A DNA stretch of 64,000 nt from Spirosoma endbachense (GCF_010233585.1 NZ_CP045997.1:7307237-7371236); one strand, 5' to 3'. Positions 18,763 through 28,003 are shown, counted from the stretch's first letter. The notes: generated by a model not told the origin, from the sequence alone. Made by a program: numbers and translations.

Positions 18763-21700
18763 ATGAAACACTATCTACTAATCAAAGGCGGTCAACTTAG
18801 CATATTGCTGTGTGCCGTTTTTCTACTCATCAACGTAGCCCACGCGCAGGACCGCCGGGTTACGGGTCGCGTCGTATCGAGTAAAGACCAGCAGGCCATT
18901 CCGGGCGTGAACATCCTTATCAAAAATACACAGACAGGTACAACAACCGATGCCAATGGAAACTTCTCATTGAATACCCCGCCCAATGCTACACTGGTTA
19001 TCAGCGCCATTGGTTTTACGGGTCGGGAAATAGCCGTCGGTAATCAATCGCAGGTGAACGTAACGCTTCAGGAAGGTGAACAGAACCTGAACGAAGTAGT
19101 CGTTACGGCGCTGGGTATCAAGAAAGAAGCGAAACGATTAGGCTACGCGACTGCTATTGTGACGCCCGAGCAGGTTACTACCAACCGTACGGTTAACTTC
19201 ATGAATGCTCTACAGGGCAAAATTGCCGGGGTGAACATTTCCAGCCTTGGTACGGGCGCAGCCGGTACGAGTAAAATCCGGATTAGGGGTCAATCGTCGT
19301 TTTCGGGTCAGAATAGCCCGCTTATCGTGGTGAATGGCGTCCCGATCGATAACACCAACTTTGGTCAGAACAACGGTAACACCGGTAGCGACAACTCCAT
19401 TGCCAGCCGAAACGGCGATAACTACTCCGATGGCGGTGACGGTCTGTCGTCTATTAACCCCGATGACATCGAAGGCATGACGGTTCTGAAAGGGGGCACA
19501 GCTGCCGCTCTCTATGGCTCACGCGCCAAAGACGGTGCCATTCTGATTACCACCAAAACCAAAGGAATTGGCCAGGGCATTGGAGTAACCTACAACTCGA
19601 ACTTCACGACTGATCATCCGCTGGACTACACCGACTACCAGTACGAATACGGCCAGGGTGAATACGGCGTTCGGCCAACGGCACCCAACCCGACATCTGG
19701 CGTATGGAGTTTCGGCGAGAAGTTTAACGGTCAGACACAGGTACTTTTCGGTGGTGTAACCGTACCCTACCAGCCCGTCCGTAACCGGATCAATACGTTT
19801 TATCGGGATGGATCGACCTGGACAAATTCGATTTCAATTTCAACCGGTAGTGATCGGGGCGGTTTGAACCTGTCGCTTTCGAATCTGGACAACAAAGGAA
19901 TTACCCCAAACAACTCGTTCAATCGGAAAACGATCAATCTGGGCTTCAGCTATAATCTTTCGCCCAAGCTGAGCGTAACCGGCTCGATCAATTACTCGAA
20001 CGAGTACAATAAAAACCCACCTCAGATTGCCCAGCAGGACAATAGTACACCAACGGTCATTTACACGCTGGCCAACTCGATGCCGCTCGATGTGCTGGAA
20101 GCAAACCAGATCAATCCAACAACTGGCAACGAGTTTGTATACTCGCGGTTTATGAACCGGACGAATCCGTACTTCGTCATGAACTATAAGTTTGAGAATA
20201 TTCGCCGGGATCGTCTGTTTGGTAATATTTCAGCTCGCTATAATTTTACGGACTGGCTCTATCTACAAGGCCGCGTCGGGCAGGATTACTGGTCGCGCGA
20301 TCAGGACTATAACTTCCCAACGGGTCAGGCTTCCCTCGCAGCGGCACCCGCAGGTTTTGTGAACGGACGTTACGTGCAGGAAGCCCGCCGATTCCGCGAA
20401 TTAAACACCGACTTCCTGATTGGTGCCAACCGTAAGTTTGGCGTACTGGGTATTGACCTGACGGTGGGCGGCAATCAGCTCTATCGCCGGAGCGACCTGA
20501 ATAGCGTTATGGCCACGGATTTCATTGTTCGGGGCTTGTATGTACCACAGAACGGTCGTGTGAAAGATCCGCTGTATGGCCTTAGCGAACGGAAAGTAAA
20601 CTCCTTATATGCAGCGGCCGAATTCTCATTTAAGGACGTGTTGTTCCTGAACGGAACGATCCGGAATGACTGGTTCTCGACCCTCGCCCCGGCGAATAGA
20701 AGCATTCTGTATCCATCGGTCACAGGAAGTTTCGTCTTTTCGCAAGCCTTCAATAATTTACCAGCCTGGTTAAACTTCGGAAAACTTCGGGCGGCCTACG
20801 CTGAGGTCGGTAGCGATGGTGATGTAGCGCCTTACTCGAACAACCTGTTCTACGCTGTTGCGGCAAACCTCTTTCCGAATCCTGCCGGAGCAGGCCAGCC
20901 TGTAGGCAATATCACATCGAATACTGTACCGAGTGCCACCCTCAAACCAAGTCGGGTTGCTGAGGCCGAAGTTGGATTGGAGTTAAAGATGTTTAACAAC
21001 CGCGTAGGTTTAGATCTGGCTTTCTACAACAAAATCACTAGCGATCAGATCGTTGCGGCACAGACCTCCGATGCATCAGGTTATACCAGCGCGTTGATCA
21101 ACAGTGGACAGAGCAGAAACCGGGGCGTTGAAGTATTATTGAACCTCTCCCCCGTCAGGACGAAGGATTTCTCCTGGGATGTAACGTTGAATGGTTCGTA
21201 TAATAAGACGAAACTGCTCAAACTTCTGACCGACGACGACGGCACACCCGAAAAGGATTATAACAAGGATAAGCAAGCCGATCAGATTGTAGTCGGCACC
21301 GGAATTTATGTCGGTGAACTTCGGCAGGTAGTTGGTCAGGAATTGGGTCAATTATTCACCTACGGCTATGCAAGAGATGCACAGGGACGGATTGTCCACG
21401 GCAGCGATGGCATACCGAACCGTACACCGGCTCCTATTTCGCTTGGTTCAGCACTCCCCAAATACGTCGGTGGCATTACAAACACCTTTAACTATAAAGG
21501 TCTAAACCTATCGTTCCTGATCGACTTCAAACTGGGCGGTAAGATGATTTCGGGCACCAACCTGAATGCGTTCCGGCATGGTTTGCAAAAAGAAACCCTG
21601 ATTGGCCGGGGTGAAGCCGACAACAAAATGGTCGGTGTTGGTGTGAATGATAAAGGGGAGGTCAATGCAGTTCGGGCATTTGTACAGGATTACTATTCAG

Positions 21701-21987
21701 TTGGGCGCTCGAAAAGTCTTGGCGAACAGGTTCTTTACGATGCTGGCTTATGGAAACTTCGTCAGATCAGCATTGGCTATGACTTCACCAAATTCCTACC
21801 CAAAACGTTGTTTATCAAAGGGATTCGATTGAGTGCCGTGGCCAACAACGTAGCAGTCCTGAAAAAATGGGTGCCCAATATCGACCCTGAACAATTCGGT
21901 TTCAGCTCTGATAACCTGATCGGTCTGGAGTCGACTGGATTGCCCATCACCCGCAGTATTGGTTTCAACCTGAATGTTAGATTTTAA
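18763..21987 (+). CDS. SusC/RagA-family TonB-linked outer membrane transporter
   Basis: 1074 residues. A signal peptide ends AHAQ (residue 29). A carboxypeptidase-regulatory-like domain follows (about 32-115). The TonB plug is about 120-240, with NEVVVTALGIKKEAKRLGYA, IRGQSSFSG, PLIVVNGVPIDN and AAALYGSRAKDGAILITTK. A C-terminal beta-barrel ends in the expected aromatic residue (VRF). It forms the pore of a SusCD-type importer for oligosaccharides or peptides. Length and order are standard. The paired SusD is 90 bases downstream. No adjacent anti-sigma/ECF pair is visible, so the substrate signal is unknown; the DUF1080 cluster upstream hints at a glycoside. Confidence 0.95.
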   Translation: MKHYLLIKGGQLSILLCAVFLLINVAHAQDRRVTGRVVSSKDQQAIPGVNILIKNTQTGTTTDANGNFSLNTPPNATLVISAIGFTGREIAVGNQSQVNVTLQEGEQNLNEVVVTALGIKKEAKRLGYATAIVTPEQVTTNRTVNFMNALQGKIAGVNISSLGTGAAGTSKIRIRGQSSFSGQNSPLIVVNGVPIDNTNFGQNNGNTGSDNSIASRNGDNYSDGGDGLSSINPDDIEGMTVLKGGTAAALYGSRAKDGAILITTKTKGIGQGIGVTYNSNFTTDHPLDYTDYQYEYGQGEYGVRPTAPNPTSGVWSFGEKFNGQTQVLFGGVTVPYQPVRNRINTFYRDGSTWTNSISISTGSDRGGLNLSLSNLDNKGITPNNSFNRKTINLGFSYNLSPKLSVTGSINYSNEYNKNPPQIAQQDNSTPTVIYTLANSMPLDVLEANQINPTTGNEFVYSRFMNRTNPYFVMNYKFENIRRDRLFGNISARYNFTDWLYLQGRVGQDYWSRDQDYNFPTGQASLAAAPAGFVNGRYVQEARRFRELNTDFLIGANRKFGVLGIDLTVGGNQLYRRSDLNSVMATDFIVRGLYVPQNGRVKDPLYGLSERKVNSLYAAAEFSFKDVLFLNGTIRNDWFSTLAPANRSILYPSVTGSFVFSQAFNNLPAWLNFGKLRAAYAEVGSDGDVAPYSNNLFYAVAANLFPNPAGAGQPVGNITSNTVPSATLKPSRVAEAEVGLELKMFNNRVGLDLAFYNKITSDQIVAAQTSDASGYTSALINSGQSRNRGVEVLLNLSPVRTKDFSWDVTLNGSYNKTKLLKLLTDDDGTPEKDYNKDKQADQIVVGTGIYVGELRQVVGQELGQLFTYGYARDAQGRIVHGSDGIPNRTPAPISLGSALPKYVGGITNTFNYKGLNLSFLIDFKLGGKMISGTNLNAFRHGLQKETLIGRGEADNKMVGVGVNDKGEVNAVRAFVQDYYSVGRSKSLGEQVLYDAGLWKLRQISIGYDFTKFLPKTLFIKGIRLSAVANNVAVLKKWVPNIDPEQFGFSSDNLIGLESTGLPITRSIGFNLNVRF

Positions 21988-22077
21988 ATGAGGTTCATGG
22001 CTTTCATCGTTTACAAGTGCACACGAAAACTATAGCGTAAAAGCGCTCTGAAAGCCAAACCCAAAAACTCTTTACCA

Positions 22078-23610
22078 ATGAAAAAGACACTTATCTATAT
22101 ACCACTTGTCGCCTTTCTGGTTGGCCTAAGTAGTTGCGAGAACGGGTTCGACCAGCTCAATACCAACCCGACTGCCGCTACGGCGCTGAATCCGGTCTTT
22201 ACGTTCAACAACGCGATCATAAACACTTCCTATCCGGGGGGCATGCTCATCTTCGAGGAGCCGATCGTACAGCAGATGTTTTCACCGAACTCCGGTATCC
22301 TGTCCGGAGGAAATTTCAACATCGATAACCGGGGTTCAGCCGGTGCAAACGCACAGCTCTGGCAACGGTATTTCCGGGATAACATCCGCTATCTGGTCGA
22401 TGTATTAGCCAAAACCAAAACGGATGCTACTCGAAGCAATCTGTATAATATGACTCGCATCTGGAAAGCCTTTGCGTCTATGGTGCTGACCGATACCTAT
22501 GGCGATATTCCCTATACCGAAGCTGGGCTAGGCTATCTAAGTGCAAACGTTACGCCCAAATACGACACGCAGGAAAGTATCTATAACGATCTCATCAAAG
22601 AGCTCACGGAAGCTACAGCCGCACTGGATGCAACCAAACCTACGGAAGCGGGAGAGATTATGTATGGTGGCGACATTGCCAAATGGAAAAAATTTGGCAA
22701 TTCGGTGCTGCTCCGGGTTGGAATGCGCTTATCGAAAGTTAACCCGACGCTGGCACAGTCAACCGTACAGAAAGCCGTAGCTGGCGGGTTAATGCAGTCA
22801 AATGCCGACAATTGCGCCGTTCGTAATAATGCCAACTACCAGAATTCGGTGGGTGGTACGCTCAACTCAACCGAAGCTGCGAACTATTACCTGACGGGTG
22901 CTTTTGTCGATTACCTGAAATCAACGTCCGATCCTCGATTGGCCTCCATTGCTGTTCGCTACGTGGGTGCTAAAAGCGGGCCGGAACAAACAGCCGCCAA
23001 AGCCAACCGTGATCCGGTGGTGCAGATTGGCATGCCTCTCGGCTACGATAACGGGACAATTCCAGCCAAAGCCATTGCCGATGGTCTGGCTAGTTTCTAT
23101 GACTACTCACAACTGGACCGTACCCGAATGGGGGCTTTTACTGCCCCCTGCTTTCTGGTAACCTATGCCCAGACCCAATTGCTCCTGGCTGAAGCCGTCC
23201 AACGCGGCTGGACAACAGGCAGTGCCGCCGATTTTTATAATGCAGGTGTAACGGCTCACATGAAGCAACTCGGCGACTATGATGCGACATCCCTGGTGTC
23301 AGATGCGAACATTGCCGCTTATTTACAGAAGAATCCTTACGTGGCAGCTCGTGGACTGGAGCTTATCAACACACAATACTGGGTTGCCTCGTTCCTGAAC
23401 GGTCCCGAAGCGTTTGCGAATTTCCGCCGGAGTGGTTTCCCAGCCCTGAAGCCGAACCCCTATCCGGGTAAAGAAATAAAAGGTAATTTCATTAACCGGC
23501 TAAGCTACCCTGATTCAGAAATTTCGGTCAATCAGGCCAAAGTAAACGAAGCGATAGCACGCCAGGGCCCCGACAACCTCGACACCCGCGTTTGGTGGGA
23601 TAAGCAGTAA
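22078..23610 (+). CDS. SusD/RagB-family (SusD-like 2) nutrient-binding lipoprotein
   Basis: 510 residues. A lipoprotein signal with Cys at residue 20 (LSSC) is followed by the SusD opening FDQLNTNPTAA. Alpha-helical TPR-like segments (KAFASMVLTDTYGDIPYTEA) identify the SusD-like 2 subgroup, which pairs with peptide- or glycan-type SusC. It caps the SusC barrel on the cell surface. The C-terminus (PDSEISVNQAKVNEAIARQG) is typical. It shares an operon with the preceding SusC and is closed by the hairpin at 23618. Confidence 0.94.
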   Translation: MKKTLIYIPLVAFLVGLSSCENGFDQLNTNPTAATALNPVFTFNNAIINTSYPGGMLIFEEPIVQQMFSPNSGILSGGNFNIDNRGSAGANAQLWQRYFRDNIRYLVDVLAKTKTDATRSNLYNMTRIWKAFASMVLTDTYGDIPYTEAGLGYLSANVTPKYDTQESIYNDLIKELTEATAALDATKPTEAGEIMYGGDIAKWKKFGNSVLLRVGMRLSKVNPTLAQSTVQKAVAGGLMQSNADNCAVRNNANYQNSVGGTLNSTEAANYYLTGAFVDYLKSTSDPRLASIAVRYVGAKSGPEQTAAKANRDPVVQIGMPLGYDNGTIPAKAIADGLASFYDYSQLDRTRMGAFTAPCFLVTYAQTQLLLAEAVQRGWTTGSAADFYNAGVTAHMKQLGDYDATSLVSDANIAAYLQKNPYVAARGLELINTQYWVASFLNGPEAFANFRRSGFPALKPNPYPGKEIKGNFINRLSYPDSEISVNQAKVNEAIARQGPDNLDTRVWWDKQ

Positions 23611-23617
23611 ATTTAGC

Positions 23618-23670
23618 GTGTAAAAACAGCGAAGACCGACCATGATGGCCGGTCTTTGCTGTTTTTACAC
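23618..23670. terminator. Long hairpin terminator at the SusCD operon end
   Basis: A 21-bp stem with one G-U type position: 23618-23638 with 23650-23670, loop 11 bases. It lies 8 bases after the SusD stop and just before the convergent end of the sigma-factor operon, so it can serve both. Confidence 0.75.
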
Positions 23671-23677
23671 GCCACGG

Positions 23678-24112
23678 TCAGCTGGCAGAGGATTTGGGTT
23701 CGTCCTGATGAGGGGGCTCTTCAAACGGTGGCGAACCCCAACGGCCCCTCCCCCAGCTACGGCAACGGTCGCGCCATTGCTGCTTCATCTGGTCGCGCTG
23801 TTCGGGCGTCATCTGCTTCCAGCGTTCGGCCATTTTCTGCTTCCATTCACGGCGACCACGGCCAAATCCGCCCTGCTCCCAGCCGTTTTCACCGCGCCAG
23901 TCGTATCCACGGGGACCACCTCTAAACCCTCCAAAAAGAATACGGCTGAGTACCAGCAGGCCCAATGCCTGCCCAAACGTAATAGCCGATACGCCCAGAA
24001 TCTCTGGCAATAAAGCATTCCAGAGCGTCATGACGACCAGACCAGCCAGTCCGACAAAAACTATTGCGAAGCCGAGGAAACGTAGCCCCCGACGAAACCA
24101 GAATCGTCTCAT
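23678..24112 (-). CDS. Small membrane protein with charged, Spy/CpxP-like tail
   Basis: 144 residues with two membrane helices (about 11-32 and 43-61). Then comes a Gly/Arg-rich cytoplasmic or periplasmic tail containing KQKMAERWKQMTPEQRDQMKQQW, of which residues ~90-115 look like the LTPEQR helix of Spy/CpxP-like proteins. The C-terminus is Pro/Glu/Ser-rich. It is encoded last in an operon after an ECF sigma factor and a related protein. It shares with that protein the segment FxQALGLxVLxRxLFGGF. Function unknown; an envelope-stress or metal-sensing role for the sigma factor is an inference from the tail composition and neighbourhood. Confidence 0.75.
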   Translation of the reverse strand: MRRFWFRRGLRFLGFAIVFVGLAGLVVMTLWNALLPEILGVSAITFGQALGLLVLSRILFGGFRGGPRGYDWRGENGWEQGGFGRGRREWKQKMAERWKQMTPEQRDQMKQQWRDRCRSWGRGRWGSPPFEEPPHQDEPKSSAS

Positions 24113-24134
24113 TTCTTATTAATCTAAAAATCTC

Positions 24135-24473
24135 TTACTCCTGATCAGGCACTGGGGTCGGAGTGTTCGGCTTTAACCGATGCTCCGAATGACGCCCATT
24201 GTCCAATCGTTCATTATGCTGACGCCACCCATGATGCCAGTAAGGTCGACCATAGCCATAATGGCCATGATGCCCGAATCCGCCACCGAATCCAAACAGC
24301 AATCGGGCCAGGACAAATAAACCCAACGCCTGTACAAACCGAAGCCGGGGGCCGTTAAACAACGACGGAACCAGCCAGTTCCAAAGCCGCATGACTACAT
24401 AGGTTGCCAACAAAAACAATCCGATACCAAGCAGGGCAAAGCCAATTACTTTTAAGATTATCATGGTTTCCAA
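24135..24473 (-). CDS. Small membrane protein with His-rich tail, paralogue of the downstream gene
   Basis: 112 residues, two membrane helices (about 6-28 and 44-62), then a tail dense in His and Gly (FGHHGHYGYGRPYWHHGW). This could bind metal. The motif FVQALGLFVLARLLFGFGG matches the neighbour's second helix, so the two proteins are paralogues with different tails. The start at 24473 (METMIILKV) is the first ATG; Met4 is an alternative. It is in an operon: sigma factor gene, 72 bases, this gene, 22 bases, then its paralogue. Confidence 0.75.
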   Translation of the reverse strand: METMIILKVIGFALLGIGLFLLATYVVMRLWNWLVPSLFNGPRLRFVQALGLFVLARLLFGFGGGFGHHGHYGYGRPYWHHGWRQHNERLDNGRHSEHRLKPNTPTPVPDQE

Positions 24474-24545
24474 GGGTTAAATTAGCGAATTAGTGATTGA
24501 GTGACTAAAGCAGCCGCGATTTTCTGTTTAAGCTCTGACCTGCGT

Positions 24546-25166
24546 TCACTCATTGAAGAAATCGTCGTACAAATCCCGTAGCCGTTCCCGAAGGTGCAGT
24601 ACGGCATATCGCTTTCGCGACAGTAGCGTATTCACAGAAACATCCCATTCACTGGCCATATCCTTGAAGCTTCGCCCTTCCAGTTCGTGCTGAACAAACA
24701 CCTCGCGCTGGTCAGCCGGAAGTTCGGCCAGGGCTTCGGTCAGCGCATCCATCAGCGTTTCGCGAAAAAATTCGCTTTCCGGCCCCGAATCATCAGCCAC
24801 CGCCAGCCACTCGCCAAGTACCGGTGCATCTTCGTCATCATCAGTATAGTTCGACGTATCGAGCGAAACAGTGCGCATACCATTTGGTTGACTTTTACGA
24901 TACCAGTCGCTGATTTTGTTACGGGCTACCGAAAATAGCCACGATGCAACCCGTTCAATGGGCTTTGCTAACTGATAAGCTTCTGTCAGTTCGACGAACA
25001 CGTCCTGTAACACATCCTCGGCCTCGTCGGGGTCGGGCAATCGACGTCGAATAAACGCCAGCAACCGTCCTCGCTCCTTACGGACCGTTTCACCAAGTTG
25101 CTGTGGCGTATTACGCTCAGTTGCCTTAACGGTTGACGATGGTGTATTAATAAGAGTAGTATTCAC
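24546..25166 (-). CDS. ECF-type RNA polymerase sigma factor
   Basis: 206 residues. Sigma region 2 lies about 30-105: core-binding and -10 segment PDEAEDVLQDVFVEL, and ASWLFSVARNKISDWYRK. Sigma-70 region 4 lies about 145-195: LPADQREVFVQHELEGRSFKDMA with the HTH helix WDVSVNTLLSRKRYAVLHL. No region 3 is present, which defines the ECF class. It is the first gene of an operon with two small membrane proteins rather than a conventional anti-sigma factor; one of those may play that role, which is inference. The target promoter sequence cannot be derived. Confidence 0.9.
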   Translation of the reverse strand: MNTTLINTPSSTVKATERNTPQQLGETVRKERGRLLAFIRRRLPDPDEAEDVLQDVFVELTEAYQLAKPIERVASWLFSVARNKISDWYRKSQPNGMRTVSLDTSNYTDDDEDAPVLGEWLAVADDSGPESEFFRETLMDALTEALAELPADQREVFVQHELEGRSFKDMASEWDVSVNTLLSRKRYAVLHLRERLRDLYDDFFNE

Positions 25167-25349
25167 GTTCTGATGGCCCGATTACCAGCGGCCTTACCAC
25201 AAGGTAGTCGGAATCAGAAGGAAAATATTTTACGACAAGTGCCGAATTTTGAAGAAAAGGGATGAAAGGAGAAGAGAAAAGAGGAGCGGTTGATTTACAG
25301 GATCGTATAAATCAGGCAGGAGAGCCAGATGCCACTTCATTTGTCAGGG

Positions 25350-26390
25350 CTAATTTCTAACAAAAACTACGTCGGCAAAGTACCCCTTACAATCTGTAAA
25401 CCAGCCACTAACCGAAAATCCGGTTTTCGTTGCCAACTGCTCAATCTGGGAACGGGTGAATTTGCGGGAAATCTCGGTATGAATAATTTCGCCGTATTGA
25501 AACGGCACAGTCATCTCCAAGGCTCTAATAGTAACCGTCTGCGATTTCTGGCTCACCAAATACGAACGCGCTTCGCCGGTTTCGGGATTGTAGACTTCAT
25601 AATGATCGAAGGATGACAGGTCGAAATTCGCATCGAGTTCGCGGTTGATCCGCCGAAGCAGGTTCAGGTTAAACGCCCGCGTCAGGCCCTGACGGTCGTT
25701 ATAAGCGGCATGAATCACCGCCGGATGCTTTTGCAGATCGAAGCCCGTCAACACAAGGTCGCCAGGCAGGAGCTGGTCGTGAAGCTGGCGATAAAAATCA
25801 AGCGCTTCCTCAGGTGTAAAGTTACCAATGTTCGACCCTAAGAATAGAACAATACGCCGGGCATCCGACTCGGCAGAAAGTTGATGGAGGGAGTTGAAGT
25901 AATCGTCGTGGCGGGGTTTAAGCCGTAAATCAGGCCACTGTCGTTGTATATCAGCAACCAGCCCATCGAGCGCATCGGACGAAATATCGACCGGAGCATA
26001 GGCGAAATCGACCTGTTGTTCCGAAAAAAAACCCAGCAGGATCTTCGTTTTTAGCCCATCGCCAGCACCAAGCTCAACCAGGTCGAAAGGGCGTTGATCA
26101 GCGACGAACAGCTGAAGCAACTCCGTTTTATGGGTTTCCAGAATTTCATATTCCGACCGGGTCAGATAGTATTCCGGGGTATGCATGATTTCCTGAAAAA
26201 TCCGGCTTCCTTCAGCATCGTAAAAAAAGCGTGATGACAATCGCTTCGGCGTTTTTACCAGGCCTGTTCGTACTTCCTCAGCTAGTGCCGTCGAGCCGGA
26301 AGCCAGTTCAACCTCCAATGCTTCAGGTTCTTCACGCCATGCCTTTATTCCATTTATTCTACTATCAGTCGTATTCCCGTGAACTGCCAT
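25350..26390 (-). CDS. egtD: L-histidine N-alpha-methyltransferase
   Basis: 346 residues, EgtD-type SAM methyltransferase. It catalyses trimethylation of histidine to hercynine, the first step of ergothioneine synthesis. Seen: the N-terminal TPKRLSSRFFYDAEGSRIFQEI and YYLTRSEYEIL segments (histidine-binding lobe), the SAM motif LVELGAGDGLKTKILL, LFLGSNIGNF, and the C-terminal QIEQLATKTGFSVSGWF. It starts inside the 3' end of egtB (37-base overlap at 26354-26390), which couples their translation. The start is fixed by this overlap; the next in-frame Met is inside the domain. Confidence 0.94.
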   Translation of the reverse strand: MAVHGNTTDSRINGIKAWREEPEALEVELASGSTALAEEVRTGLVKTPKRLSSRFFYDAEGSRIFQEIMHTPEYYLTRSEYEILETHKTELLQLFVADQRPFDLVELGAGDGLKTKILLGFFSEQQVDFAYAPVDISSDALDGLVADIQRQWPDLRLKPRHDDYFNSLHQLSAESDARRIVLFLGSNIGNFTPEEALDFYRQLHDQLLPGDLVLTGFDLQKHPAVIHAAYNDRQGLTRAFNLNLLRRINRELDANFDLSSFDHYEVYNPETGEARSYLVSQKSQTVTIRALEMTVPFQYGEIIHTEISRKFTRSQIEQLATKTGFSVSGWFTDCKGYFADVVFVRN

Positions 26391-27547
26391 CGTTTGTCAG
26401 GTTGAAAAAAATTGCGGTAAGTTGACCGCGAATGCCCTTCTGGTGTAGCCACCGAAGCGCCACGCAGAACGATCTGTCCGCTCATAAACTTACCATTGTA
26501 TTCACCTACAGCCCCCTCGGCGGTTGTGAAGCCGGGATAAGGCAAGTAAGCCGAGTTGGTCCACTCCCAGCGAGCGCCCCAACTCAATTGAGCTGCTGCT
26601 GCTTCCCATTCAAATTCCGTTGGCAAACGCTGGCCTGTCCAACGGGCATAGGCATCGGCTTCATATTGGCTGACATGGCAGACGGGCTCATTCAGATCAA
26701 CAGGCGCCAGACCAGCGAAGGAATAGTTCCACCACTCACCATCGATTTTATGCCAGTACAATGGAGCCTGAACTCCATTGTTCTTAACCCACGCCCAACC
26801 ATCAGAAAGCCAGTATCTGAAATTCTGGTAGCCACCCGCTTCCATAAAAGCCAGGTATTCGCCATTGGTTGTTAAACCGTTGGTTATAGTTGTTTTGTTC
26901 AGATAAACCTTATGTCGGGCCAGTTCATTATCGAAATAGAACGATCCGGCGTCCGGGCCGCTATTCTGATGGCCAATGCTATAAATTCCTTCGGGTATGG
27001 TTATCGTTCGCTCTTCCCTGGCATTGAGCCTTTTGTGACCGGAGGGGTTAGTCAGGGGCATGTCAATAGCCGGAAACAATGGATTATGACCCAGTATGTA
27101 CTTGATATCGGTAATGAGCAGTTCCTGGTGCTGTTGCTCATGATTCAGACCAAGCTGGATGAGCGCGTAGAGATCGGGCGACAAGTCTGAGGTATTCAGA
27201 AAATGGCTCATGTGCTCGTCTACATAAGCGCGATAGGCATACACGCCCGCAACGGTAGGACGGCTCAGATTACCCCGATCTGTCCGCAGAACGCGTTTGC
27301 CGATCGTTTCGTAATAACTATTGAAAACGTAGCTAAAGTCTTCGTGGAAAATACGATAGTTTGGTGCGTTGGGAACCAGCACAAAGGTTTCCCAAAACCA
27401 GGTCGTATGCCCCAGATGCCATTTGGGTGGGCTGACATCTGCAATAGGCTGGACAACGTAATCTTCCGTTTCAAGCCCCAGGCAAATAGCTTCGGAGTGC
27501 GCCCGAACACGGATATAGTGCTCAGTAAGCGTTTGTTCAGCAATCAT
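26354..27547 (-). CDS. egtB: Ergothioneine sulfoxide synthase EgtB
   Basis: 397 residues. The N-terminal DinB-like iron domain carries the three-His facial site (His47 in HLGHTTW; His136 and His140 in LNHEQQHQE). The C-terminal formylglycine-generating/lectin-like domain is about 190-397 (NGEYLAFMEAGGY, TGQRLPTEFEWEAAAAQ, FFQPDKRWQFTGIRL). It oxidatively joins hercynine with a thiol donor. No EgtC-type amidotransferase gene is seen here, and there is no visible lyase. The sulfur donor (gamma-glutamylcysteine or cysteine) is therefore undecided. The order egtB then egtD on one strand is a two-gene operon. Confidence 0.94.
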   Translation of the reverse strand: MIAEQTLTEHYIRVRAHSEAICLGLETEDYVVQPIADVSPPKWHLGHTTWFWETFVLVPNAPNYRIFHEDFSYVFNSYYETIGKRVLRTDRGNLSRPTVAGVYAYRAYVDEHMSHFLNTSDLSPDLYALIQLGLNHEQQHQELLITDIKYILGHNPLFPAIDMPLTNPSGHKRLNAREERTITIPEGIYSIGHQNSGPDAGSFYFDNELARHKVYLNKTTITNGLTTNGEYLAFMEAGGYQNFRYWLSDGWAWVKNNGVQAPLYWHKIDGEWWNYSFAGLAPVDLNEPVCHVSQYEADAYARWTGQRLPTEFEWEAAAAQLSWGARWEWTNSAYLPYPGFTTAEGAVGEYNGKFMSGQIVLRGASVATPEGHSRSTYRNFFQPDKRWQFTGIRLIVE

Positions 27548-27558
27548 TCAGGTTTATG

Positions 27559-27632
27559 TATTCGGTTTACTGCACCCGGCCGTCTGGCTCCAGCGTACTG
27601 ACGCGACAGCACCGTAAAGCGTAAACCGAATA
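27559..27632. repeat. Inverted repeat upstream of egtB
   Basis: TATTCGGTTTAC (27559-27570) pairs exactly with GTAAACCGAATA (27621-27632), spacer 50 bases. It lies between the zinc-finger gene end and the egtB start, so it may terminate the first or regulate the second. No U-tract. Function uncertain. Confidence 0.4.
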
Positions 27633-27645
27633 GCATACATCTTGT

Positions 27646-27918
27646 TTAGTAGCCCACAATCTGTTCATCAACAAAGCACCACAACCATTGTTCGCCGGGT
27701 TCGGCCGAAGCAACGACAGGGTGGCCACTTCGGTGGAAGTGTTTGGTAGCATGTTTATTGGGCGATGAATCGCAGCAGTGCGTTTTGCCACAGGTCTGAC
27801 AGGTACGCAGATGCACCCACATACTACCTGTTTTAATACACTCCTCGCAGACATGCTCCTGGGCAGTGCGAATTTCCGTCAGGGCGGAAAGGTGTTCGCA
27901 AATCGATTGTTGGTTCAT
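27646..27918 (-). CDS. UBP-type zinc finger domain protein
   Basis: A 90-residue single-domain protein. Cysteines and histidines are spaced as in the ubiquitin-hydrolase zinc finger (UBP-ZnF/BUZ). They include ICEHL, EHVCEECIKTGS, LRTCQTCGKTHCCDSS, and NKHATKHFHRSGHPVV, with a C-terminal WLWCFVDE beta hairpin. In eukaryotes this fold binds free ubiquitin C-termini. The bacterial stand-alone form is known but its ligand is not. It is not functionally linked to egtBD by any sequence evidence beyond adjacency (98 bases upstream of egtB). Confidence 0.9.
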   Translation of the reverse strand: MNQQSICEHLSALTEIRTAQEHVCEECIKTGSMWVHLRTCQTCGKTHCCDSSPNKHATKHFHRSGHPVVASAEPGEQWLWCFVDEQIVGY

Positions 27919-27932
27919 AGGTTTGAGAGGGG

Positions 27933-27997
27933 TAGGCTGTATGACGTATGCTATAGAGAGCTTACCTACGCCTGACTATCATTCGTCATACAGCCTA
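27933..27997. terminator. Imperfect hairpin after response-regulator/flavoprotein gene
   Basis: 27933-27956 (begins TAGGCTGTATGACG) pairs with 27976-27997, about 22 positions with a few mismatches. It lies immediately after the stop of the leftward gene 28004-29665 and before the zinc-finger gene. No U-tract; a terminator or processing site by position. Confidence 0.5.
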
Positions 27998-28003
27998 TCT
28001 TAT

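Noticed and set aside
26432..27601. Rightward frames opposite egtB
   Set aside because: Antisense to conserved EgtB domains; composition follows the real gene.
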